Of a DNA stretch of 19,917 nucleotides, positions 1 to 6,376 are shown one piece after another (the stretch's first letter is position 1; every line of letters starts with the position of its first letter). This DNA comes from UBA287 sp034190325. GTDB lineage: Archaea; Thermoplasmatota; UBA186; UBA287. Position numbers and translations under genes: made by a program. The stretch lies in contig JAXHST010000062.1 of assembly GCA_034190325.1 (NCBI GenBank), positions 1 to 19,917 on the forward strand. The letters run 5' to 3'. The notes under the pieces are model-generated. The model saw only the letters and a list, made by a program, of their open reading frames with translations, did not search any database and was not told the origin of the DNA.

Positions 1-1
1 A

Positions 2-1027
2 AAGAAGATCTCTGAGGAAAAGGATGTAGCATGCTCCATAAGCGGGGGAAAGGATAGCACGGCAACACTCTTGCTCATGCTTGATGCTGGTGTGAAGCCG
101 AAGCTTCTTTTCACTGATACAGGGCTTGAGTTCGATGAGACGATAGAAATGGTTCACAGGATAGCGGAAGAGTATGGACTTGAGCTCCTTGAAAGAGGGG
201 CAAGAACAGATTTTTTTGACGATCTCAAGATCTTCGGAAATTCGAGCAGAGACTATAGGTGGTGCTGCAAAACAAGAAAAATGGCGCCGATGTCTTATCT
301 CATAAATGGGAATTTTTCCGACGGGGTGCTCACTTTCATAGGGCAGAGAAGATATGAATCGCAGAACAGAGAGAGGCATGGAGCTGTATGGGTAAACCCA
401 TGGCTAAAGAAGCAGTTGAGCGCCTCGCCCATCCAGAACTGGAACTCAATGGAGGTGTGGCTCTATCTGTTCAGCAAAAATGCCCATTATAATCCCTTAT
501 ACGAGCTTGGTTTTGAGCGCATTGGATGCTGGTTGTGTCCGGCAAGTGATCTCTATGATTTTGAGCTCTACAAGCATAAGGATTATGAAAGGTATATTGA
601 ATATCTCAGAGAGCACTATAATGAAGAGGCTATTCATCTAGGGCTATGGCGCTTCAGAAAAAAACCGAGATGGTATGATGGGGAAGTGGAGAGGAAAGCA
701 AAGCAGGATGTCGCCTTCGTTGATGAAGGCTCAAGAATAAGATTTTTCGCCCCCGAAGAGAGGGTAAAGAACCTGGGAAAAGCCCTTGGTATTGAGCTTG
801 TGGGCTCAGAGATCCATGTTAAAGATGAGAGAGAGAAAGAGGATATAAGAAAGATAATCTACAAAGCGAAGTATTGCGCAGGTTGCGGGCTGTGTGAGAG
901 CGCTTGCGAAAACAATGCTATTTATATAGATATAAAAGAGAAGAGGGCGCGGATAAAAGAGGAGCTCTGCACCTCCTGTGGTGCTTGCCTTTCTTCTTTA
1001 TGCCCCGCAGTAGAGTACCCTGGTTGA
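2..1027 (+). CDS. PAPS reductase-family PP-loop protein with C-terminal 2[4Fe-4S] ferredoxin domain (5' truncated)
   Basis: The reading frame is open from base 2, so the gene starts upstream of the window; the first internal ATG (71) is not the true start because the PP-loop motif SGGKDS lies before it (bases 41-58). About 341 codons are visible. PP-loop proteins of the PAPS reductase family bind ATP or a nucleotide sulfate. A middle motif CWLCP and a C-terminal ferredoxin module follow: a C-x2-C-x2-C-x3-C cluster near base 876 and a second, slightly wider C-x2-C-x2-C-x4-C-P cluster near base 966. From recall, long archaeal relatives (MJ0973 type) also carry an N-terminal zinc ribbon and RNA-binding-like domain; that part is not visible here. 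The family role in archaea is not settled: sulfur transfer or RNA modification are both plausible, and true PAPS reduction is not shown. It ends tail-to-tail with the ferritin-like gene, 27 bases apart. Confidence 0.85.
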   Translation, partial: KKISEEKDVACSISGGKDSTATLLLMLDAGVKPKLLFTDTGLEFDETIEMVHRIAEEYGLELLERGARTDFFDDLKIFGNSSRDYRWCCKTRKMAPMSYLINGNFSDGVLTFIGQRRYESQNRERHGAVWVNPWLKKQLSASPIQNWNSMEVWLYLFSKNAHYNPLYELGFERIGCWLCPASDLYDFELYKHKDYERYIEYLREHYNEEAIHLGLWRFRKKPRWYDGEVERKAKQDVAFVDEGSRIRFFAPEERVKNLGKALGIELVGSEIHVKDEREKEDIRKIIYKAKYCAGCGLCESACENNAIYIDIKEKRARIKEELCTSCGACLSSLCPAVEYPG

Positions 1028-1037
1028 TCTGATCAAC
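1023..1037. repeat. Perfect inverted repeat at the convergent gene ends
   Basis: GTTGATCTGATCAAC is a perfect palindrome around a central T and covers the stop codon of the PP-loop gene. It lies between two convergent genes. It could be a weak RNA hairpin at the transcript end or chance; there is no following T-run on the plus strand. Confidence 0.3.
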
Positions 1038-1054
1038 AGACTCTATGCAGAGAT

Positions 1055-1543
1055 CTACTCGCTCTCTATGTCTTCCAGAAGGTTCTCAAGATCCTCTTCG
1101 TGTTCTACTTCATCCTCGAGTATATCCATGACCTCATGAGCTGATACATGATCTCCTTCTTTTCCCAGGTACTCGAGCAATTCCTTATACACCTTTATAG
1201 CGCACTGCTCGCCCTCAATGTTCTGCTTCAGGATCGCTTTTGTATCCGGGTTATCAGGCTTATTGTACTTGCAGTTTGCCTTTGATATTATCTCCTCGGG
1301 GCTGAGCAAAGGCTTTCCGCCGAGCTGCACTATGAGCTTTGCAAGCTCCTCTGCATGCTCCAGCTCTTCCTTCGCATGCTCTTCAAGCTCTTCTTCAACG
1401 TTGGGATGCATCCTGCCCTTAACGATCTTTGCACCTACCCAGTACTGGTAGTATGCCAGCCATTCATCCGCAAATGCTTTGTTCAGCTTTTCTATTATCT
1501 CATCCACATTCGGACCAGCGATCTCTCTTCCAAATTTACCCAC
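1055..1543 (-). CDS. Dps-like ferritin-fold protein (DPSL/thioferritin)
   Basis: A 162-residue ferritin-like four-helix protein. Four iron-ligand regions are visible: E27 in helix A, E60-x2-H63 in helix B, E112 in helix C and E145-x2-H148 in helix D, the bacterioferritin-like di-iron pattern. Two cysteines, C91 (in SKANC) and C114 (in GEQCAI), match the cysteine pair that marks archaeal and bacterial DPSL proteins, which form Dps-sized cages and protect against peroxide by oxidising Fe(II). I chose GTG at 1543 because a full GAGGTGAT ribosome binding site (1547-1554) precedes it. The upstream in-frame ATG at 1570 would lie at or before the predicted transcript start. The gene has its own TATA box and is not part of the rpo operon upstream. 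A generic rubrerythrin is less likely because no rubredoxin zinc domain is present. Confidence 0.82.
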   Translation of the reverse strand: MGKFGREIAGPNVDEIIEKLNKAFADEWLAYYQYWVGAKIVKGRMHPNVEEELEEHAKEELEHAEELAKLIVQLGGKPLLSPEEIISKANCKYNKPDNPDTKAILKQNIEGEQCAIKVYKELLEYLGKEGDHVSAHEVMDILEDEVEHEEDLENLLEDIESE

Positions 1544-1546
1544 TTT

Positions 1547-1554
1547 ATCACCTC
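1547..1554 (-). promoter_or_regulatory. Shine-Dalgarno site deciding the GTG start of the DPSL gene
   Basis: GAGGTGAT is fully complementary to the archaeal 16S rRNA 3' end. Its GAGG core lies 7 bases before the GTG at 1543. It excludes the upstream ATG at 1570 as the main start. Confidence 0.8.
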
Positions 1555-1575
1555 GTAATGAATAGTACATGTTAG

Positions 1576-1583
1576 TTTATATA
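1576..1583 (-). promoter_or_regulatory. TATA box of the DPSL gene
   Basis: Read on the minus strand, TATATAAA is preceded by a purine-rich AGAAAGC that fits a BRE. Transcription is expected about 25 bases downstream, near 1554. The leader would then be only about 11 bases and consist almost wholly of the ribosome binding site. Confidence 0.7.
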
Positions 1584-1644
1584 GCTTTCTCCGAAGCCTG
1601 ATCTGAAAGGTACGGTAGATATCCAAACTAGATTAGGATCTAAA

Positions 1645-2070
1645 TCAAACCACAATCACATTAACGATATTATAATATTTTTTAACCAGTTTTTTGACTA
1701 TGTGCAGATTCTTTCCCTTATCCCCTATGGCCTTCCCCTTATCCTTAGGATCTACCGAGACATAGGCAACCCTGCCTGCGGTCTCATCCCTTATGTCAAG
1801 AGAGGTTAAAGGAAAAGGCTTGAAAAGATTCTTTATGAATCTTTCTTCGCTATCAAACTCCACTATCTTCACTTTTTTGTTCAATAGATCCTCAAGCTTC
1901 TTAAGCCTGTGCGCTCCCTTCCCTATAGCCTGCCCCAGCTTTCCCTTGTCCACAAGAAAAACAACAGTATCACCCTCCTCCAAAATCTCTTTTGATCGCA
2001 CCTCTGTGACGTTCTCAAAGAGCTGCATGCAGCGCAGGGTATCCTGCGATATTACATCCCACTCAGCCAT
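1645..2070 (-). CDS. nusA: Archaeal NusA-like transcription factor (two KH domains)
   Basis: 141 residues, the usual size for the short archaeal NusA, which has the two KH RNA-binding domains but lacks the N-terminal polymerase-binding and S1 domains of bacterial NusA. The KH GxxG loops are visible as IGKGAH in the first half and IGDKGKN in the second. It is the last gene of the rpo operon and its start overlaps the L30e stop by 8 bases, so translation is probably coupled. In many euryarchaea this gene is followed by S12, S7 and EF-2; here the operon ends and a DPSL gene with its own promoter follows. It presumably binds nascent RNA and acts in elongation or termination. Confidence 0.93.
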   Translation of the reverse strand: MAEWDVISQDTLRCMQLFENVTEVRSKEILEEGDTVVFLVDKGKLGQAIGKGAHRLKKLEDLLNKKVKIVEFDSEERFIKNLFKPFPLTSLDIRDETAGRVAYVSVDPKDKGKAIGDKGKNLHIVKKLVKKYYNIVNVIVV

Positions 2071-2356
2071 TAGCGCCCCTAAATGCGAGTATACCAGAAT
2101 CCCCCTCTTCCTTCACTCCGATAACGCTTACCGGAAAAGGTTTACCGCATATGACCCCCAGCTCCATGGACGTCCTCGCAAGTTTTATAGAAGGTATCCT
2201 GTTTTTCTCACACATGCTCAAAAGCTCTTCATCGAACCTCTTCGAGAAGATCACGAGCTTTGCTTCCTGCGCCTTTATTAGCTCCCTGACCTCCTTTTCT
2301 CCCATCACATAGCTGCCTGTTCTAACAAGCAATCTAACGGATTCCTCTGTGTTCAT
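2063..2356 (-). CDS. rpl30e: Ribosomal protein L30e
   Basis: 97 residues matching the L7Ae/L30e/S12e fold in size and motifs: a glycine-rich N-terminal segment (TGSYVMGEKEV), a KLVIFS strand, and a C-terminal GVICGKPFPVSVIGV core. In archaea L30e is a large-subunit protein, and its gene classically lies between rpoA'' and nusA, exactly as here. The start ATG overlaps the rpoA'' stop in an ATGA arrangement, and its own stop lies inside the nusA start region. L7Ae itself is less likely because gene order and sequence both point to L30e. Confidence 0.92.
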   Translation of the reverse strand: MNTEESVRLLVRTGSYVMGEKEVRELIKAQEAKLVIFSKRFDEELLSMCEKNRIPSIKLARTSMELGVICGKPFPVSVIGVKEEGDSGILAFRGANG

Positions 2357-3774
2357 TTTTTCTCCTCCCCTTTTCCTTTTGCTTTAAATATAAGCTTTAC
2401 TCCTCCTGTGCCAAGGTTTATAGGCTTACCAACGACTATGTTCTCCGAGACCCCCCTCAGCTCATCGACAGATCCTTTTATCCCGGCCTCCAGAAGGTGA
2501 TCTACCGTCAGCTCAAATGCTGCTCTGGCAAGAACGCTTGGCTTCTCACCAGCAATCCCATGTCTCCCAACAGCTCTTATATCCCCACTAAAAGTCATGA
2601 GATCAGCAACCAGCATGATGTGCCTCATATCCACAACCAGTCCCTGCTCGTGAAGAGTGCTGTATGCTTCGTTGATTATTGCATTTCTAGCGCCCTCTAT
2701 ACCGAGCACACCGTACATCTCCTCTACATCATTTGTTACTGTCCTTGTTTTGTCAATACCATCTATCTGCATTATCTCCTTAAAGTTTGATCCTTCCGTA
2801 TAAAGAACAAAGCCCTCGTTCTCTGATCTGACTATTACTCTATTTATTCCATCTATTCCTTTTATCTTCAGATTCCTGAGCGTGCCTATCAGGCTTTGAA
2901 GCTTTAAATAGCTCGGTTGAGCCAGGGACACTACTATTGTATCCCCCTCCATCTTTGCCTCTATGCCCTTAACCTTCTTTACCTTACTCAATATGGTCTC
3001 CACATCAATACCCCTTTCCTTCATTCTTCTTAACTTTGGGATTATGTTTATGTGCATATTGATGACATCTATTCCTAAGTCTGCGATATCTATAAGTGCG
3101 GTCACCTCTATCTGGGAAGCTATGCCCTTTGCTGTCTCAGCATTATGTCTTATATCTTCCTCCAGATATATCGTTGTCATGGGTGTGGCTGGCTTCCGCC
3201 TGGCATCAAATATCTCTATGAGCCTTGGTAGCCCCAGGGTAACATTTATCTCAGCTACACCGGCGTAGTGAAAGGTACGCATCGTCATCTGTGTTCCAGG
3301 CTCTCCTATGGACTGAGCTGCAATTATTCCAACAGCCTCACCAACATCAACCCTTGCTCTTTCATACTCCTTCAAAGTTTCTTTCACTACTTTTTCTATG
3401 ATCCTGTCATTAACATCTTTATCCACCAGAGCTTTTGCGATCTTATCAATAACCTTCAGCGGGAGCTTCCCTTCTGCAAAGACCTCTGCCTTGTTTCTTA
3501 TATCCTGCTCCCCAAGCCGTTCTTTCTCCGATGTACGCTCAAGTTTCTTTGTTACTTTTCCTTCTTTCTTCCCCTTTGCCTTTGCTTGTGTCTTTACCTG
3601 TATGCCAAAAATCTTAGCCACTGCTTTTGCATTACCCCCCAGCACAGCCTCAAGCTCTTCATATCCTGCCATTTTGACCTTATCCAGAGTGTACCCTTTA
3701 TCTGCTAACTTGGATGCATCCTCTTCCTTCACTCCCCTTCTTACGAGCGCATTGATAGTATCTCTCTTTCCCAT
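2353..3774 (-). CDS. rpoA2: DNA-directed RNA polymerase subunit A'' (Rpo1C) with N-terminal extension
   Basis: 473 residues, about 80 longer than a usual A'' of 370-400. The conserved core begins near residue 97 with a helical KLPLKVIDKIAKAL segment. It continues through VGIIAAQSIGEPGTQMTMRT (bridge-helix and trigger-loop region, residues about 147-166), FHYAGVAEINVTLGLPRL, and the C-terminal GRHGIAG / KPSVLARAAFE region. Before it sit a helix-hairpin-helix-like block (about residues 7-58, with RRGVKEEDASKLADKGYT and EELEAVLGGNAKAVAKI) and a Lys/Glu-rich linker (about 60-95). A'' and A' together equal bacterial beta-prime. The ATG follows the A' stop directly (TGAATG). No intein is present, though this subunit is a known intein site in archaea. 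Confidence 0.97.
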   Translation of the reverse strand: MGKRDTINALVRRGVKEEDASKLADKGYTLDKVKMAGYEELEAVLGGNAKAVAKIFGIQVKTQAKAKGKKEGKVTKKLERTSEKERLGEQDIRNKAEVFAEGKLPLKVIDKIAKALVDKDVNDRIIEKVVKETLKEYERARVDVGEAVGIIAAQSIGEPGTQMTMRTFHYAGVAEINVTLGLPRLIEIFDARRKPATPMTTIYLEEDIRHNAETAKGIASQIEVTALIDIADLGIDVINMHINIIPKLRRMKERGIDVETILSKVKKVKGIEAKMEGDTIVVSLAQPSYLKLQSLIGTLRNLKIKGIDGINRVIVRSENEGFVLYTEGSNFKEIMQIDGIDKTRTVTNDVEEMYGVLGIEGARNAIINEAYSTLHEQGLVVDMRHIMLVADLMTFSGDIRAVGRHGIAGEKPSVLARAAFELTVDHLLEAGIKGSVDELRGVSENIVVGKPINLGTGGVKLIFKAKGKGEEKK

Positions 3775-6360
3775 TCATTCACCTCTCAGAACCTTGTTTA
3801 CAATACTATCTACATCTACGGCCTCGCCCTCTATAGATTTTGATGGATCAACCCCATCATCTCCATAAAGGAACTGTATAACTTTGTCTGCAGGATCCCT
3901 CACAGTTTCGTCATAGTCCACTTTGAGGTTTTCCAGCGCGTTTATCAACCTCCTCTGCATATAACCGCTCCTGGAAGTTCTAACAGCAGTATCAACAAGG
4001 CCTTCTCTCCCAGCCATTGAGTGGAAAAAGTATTCCAGAGGCTTTAGACCTTTTTTGTAGGAGGACTCTACAAAGCCTCTTGCTTCAGCACCTATATCGC
4101 CCTTCTTAAAGTGCGACAGGGTTCTATGTTCATAACCTCTTGAGATCCTCTCGCCTCTTATGGATTGTGGTCCTACAGATCCTGACATCTGTGATATGTT
4201 CAGCATAGATCCTCTTGCACCGATTTTTGCCATAATAACGGCGCTGTTTTCGCCGCTGACGTGCTTACTGGCTATCTGCCCGCAGTCATCTCTCGCCTTT
4301 GCCAGTATCCTCATTATCTCAAGTTCTAAGGTCTCCTCAAGAGATCTTCCAGGGGCCTGCTCCAATTCTCCTCTTTCGTATATCTCTATAAGCTCATCCA
4401 CCCTTTCTTTTGCTCCGTCAAGGATTTCCTGTATCTGTTCCTGCGCCTCCAGAGGTATGTCCTCTTCATCTATACCTACGGTAAAGCCCATAGCAGAGAG
4501 CATTGAGAGACTGAGTTTTGATGCAGCATCCAGGAAATCCTTTGCTGCTATGTCACCATACTCCTTAGCGATCTCATTTATTACCTTTCCGTTAAATGCC
4601 CCAACAGCAACATCGTCTATTGTGCCCTTTATGAGTTTTCCATTTCTTATCACAACATAGGCATCATCAGGACAGTTCTCTTTATCGCATTTCTCACAGT
4701 GCTCGCATATCTTTGCCTTGAATTCCATATCTATCTGCGGTAGAATCAGCGAGAATATCTCTTTACCCGTAAGTTTCTCGGGTACCTTATCTATGCCCGC
4801 TCCGCTCAGCATTCTCAGCGCAACACTTTTTTCAAACTCATTAAAGCCGTGGGTAAGGTAATAAAGACCTGTTATGTGATCATGGATGCATCCGATTATA
4901 GCACCACCAAACCTCGGGCTCAGCAAATGCGCTTCAACGCTCATCAGAGATCTGGCCTCAGCTATTGCCTCCTCGCTCTGAAGAACGTGCAGATTCATCT
5001 CATCTCCATCAAAATCTGCATTGTATGGAGAGCAAACTAGAGGATTAAGTCTGAAGGTGTGATATGGAAGGATCTTTGCCCTGTGGCACAGCATGCTCAT
5101 TCTGTGCAGAGATGGCTGCCTGTTGAAGAGAATAGCATCACCATCAATGAGCTGCCTCTCAACTACGTCCCCAGGCTCTATGCTCTCCGCGAGATCATCT
5201 CTGTTCACGTCCGTTACCCTTAAGCGAAGTTTATTCTTTTTTATCACGTAGTTCGCTCCGGGATAGACATCAGGACCATTTCTCACAAGATTTCTGAGAC
5301 CTTCGATGTTGAATTCTGTAGCTCTCTCAGGCACGGTGAGCTCCTTTGCTGCATCCAGAGGCACTCCAACCTCATTCAGACTTATCATAGGATCCGGGCT
5401 TATCACAGTCCTTGCTGAAAAGTTAACTCTTTTGCCGGAAAGATTTGAACGGAACCTTCCTTCCTTACCCTTAAGCCTCTGCGCCAATGTGCGTAGAGGT
5501 CTGCCTGATCTGTGTCTTGCCGGGGGTATGCCCGAGGTCTGGTTATCGAAATAGGTTGTGACATGATACTGAAGCAGCTCCCAGAGATCCTCTACTATGA
5601 GCTGTGGTGCTCCGGCATCTATATTCTCTCTTAATCTCTGATTTATTCTGAGTATATCCACCAGTTTATGTGTGAGATCGTCCTCAGATCTCTCCCCTGT
5701 TTCCAGGGTGATAGAAGGCCTCACGGTAACGGGAGGCACTGGCAGAACTGCGAGCACTGCCCATTCCGGCCTTATCCCGTATCCTATGCCCAGAAGCTCA
5801 CAATCTTCATCGCTTATCTTTTCAAGCCATGTGCGCACATCTGTAGGCGTTAGCTTGGAGTTCTCTATTCTGAAGGTTGTTGGCTTATCAAGATTAACCT
5901 TAGGGCTATCAGCTCCACAATGGGGGCAAACCGTAGCCATAGAAGCCTCCTTTATCAGGCGATCTATAACCCTGTCAGTATCTGAACCTTCTTCCTTTAC
6001 TCTCACAAGGTCATTTAAATATTTCTCTCTTTTCTCATCGCTCAGCGTTATCCTGCCACAGTTTGAGCACGTGGCGTTCAGCCAATTTTTCACCAGTTTT
6101 GCATAACCTACATGCACTACCGGCCTTTCAAGTTCTACGTGCCCGAAGTGGCCCGGGCACTCATCAACCCTTTTGCCGCAGGTCCTGCAAACGAGGCCGG
6201 GCTCTATGACGCCCAACCGTGTGTCCATGAGGCCCATAGTTATAGGAAAACCATCTTCACCTATGGTATCGGGTGTTATCACCTTTGTTACTGAGAGATT
6301 TCTTATCTCGTCAGGGCTCATCAACCTGAACCTTATTGATTCTATGCTTTTCGGTATCAT
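3775..6360 (-). CDS. rpoA1: DNA-directed RNA polymerase subunit A' (Rpo1N)
   Basis: 861 residues, normal for archaeal A'. The catalytic metal-binding loop NADFDGDEMN lies near residues 445-454. The N-terminal zinc site (CRTCG...CPGHFGHVEL) and a second CSNCG...CPHCG pair are intact, as is the RFRSNLSGKRVNFSARTVIS segment. An additional cysteine cluster (KICEHCEKCDKENCP) lies near residue 545; I believe similar clusters occur in other euryarchaeal A' chains. A GGGAGGA ribosome binding site (6366-6372) precedes the ATG, the only real spacer (16 bases after rpoB) within the protein-coding part of the operon. This subunit holds the active site of the polymerase. No intein or split is seen. Confidence 0.98.
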   Translation of the reverse strand: MIPKSIESIRFRLMSPDEIRNLSVTKVITPDTIGEDGFPITMGLMDTRLGVIEPGLVCRTCGKRVDECPGHFGHVELERPVVHVGYAKLVKNWLNATCSNCGRITLSDEKREKYLNDLVRVKEEGSDTDRVIDRLIKEASMATVCPHCGADSPKVNLDKPTTFRIENSKLTPTDVRTWLEKISDEDCELLGIGYGIRPEWAVLAVLPVPPVTVRPSITLETGERSEDDLTHKLVDILRINQRLRENIDAGAPQLIVEDLWELLQYHVTTYFDNQTSGIPPARHRSGRPLRTLAQRLKGKEGRFRSNLSGKRVNFSARTVISPDPMISLNEVGVPLDAAKELTVPERATEFNIEGLRNLVRNGPDVYPGANYVIKKNKLRLRVTDVNRDDLAESIEPGDVVERQLIDGDAILFNRQPSLHRMSMLCHRAKILPYHTFRLNPLVCSPYNADFDGDEMNLHVLQSEEAIAEARSLMSVEAHLLSPRFGGAIIGCIHDHITGLYYLTHGFNEFEKSVALRMLSGAGIDKVPEKLTGKEIFSLILPQIDMEFKAKICEHCEKCDKENCPDDAYVVIRNGKLIKGTIDDVAVGAFNGKVINEIAKEYGDIAAKDFLDAASKLSLSMLSAMGFTVGIDEEDIPLEAQEQIQEILDGAKERVDELIEIYERGELEQAPGRSLEETLELEIMRILAKARDDCGQIASKHVSGENSAVIMAKIGARGSMLNISQMSGSVGPQSIRGERISRGYEHRTLSHFKKGDIGAEARGFVESSYKKGLKPLEYFFHSMAGREGLVDTAVRTSRSGYMQRRLINALENLKVDYDETVRDPADKVIQFLYGDDGVDPSKSIEGEAVDVDSIVNKVLRGE

Positions 6361-6376
6361 TTTATTCCTCCCATAT

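Noticed and set aside
1544..1570. ATG start for the DPSL gene at 1570
   Set aside because: It lies upstream of the predicted transcript start and before the perfect ribosome binding site that serves the GTG at 1543.
1629..1642. Short hairpin (TAGAT/ATCTA with 4-base loop) after nusA as a terminator
   Set aside because: Weak AT-rich stem without a clear T-run; too common by chance in this composition.
3268..3868. Long open frames on the plus strand opposite rpoA'' and rpoA' (also near 4160-4660 and 5672-6106)
   Set aside because: They are antisense shadows of highly conserved polymerase genes, with low-complexity Ser/Leu/Cys-rich translations and no start signals.
4660..4720. Cysteine cluster in RpoA' near residue 545 as a novel metal site
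   Set aside because: I believe comparable CxxC-rich inserts occur in other euryarchaeal A' chains, so I do not claim it as new.
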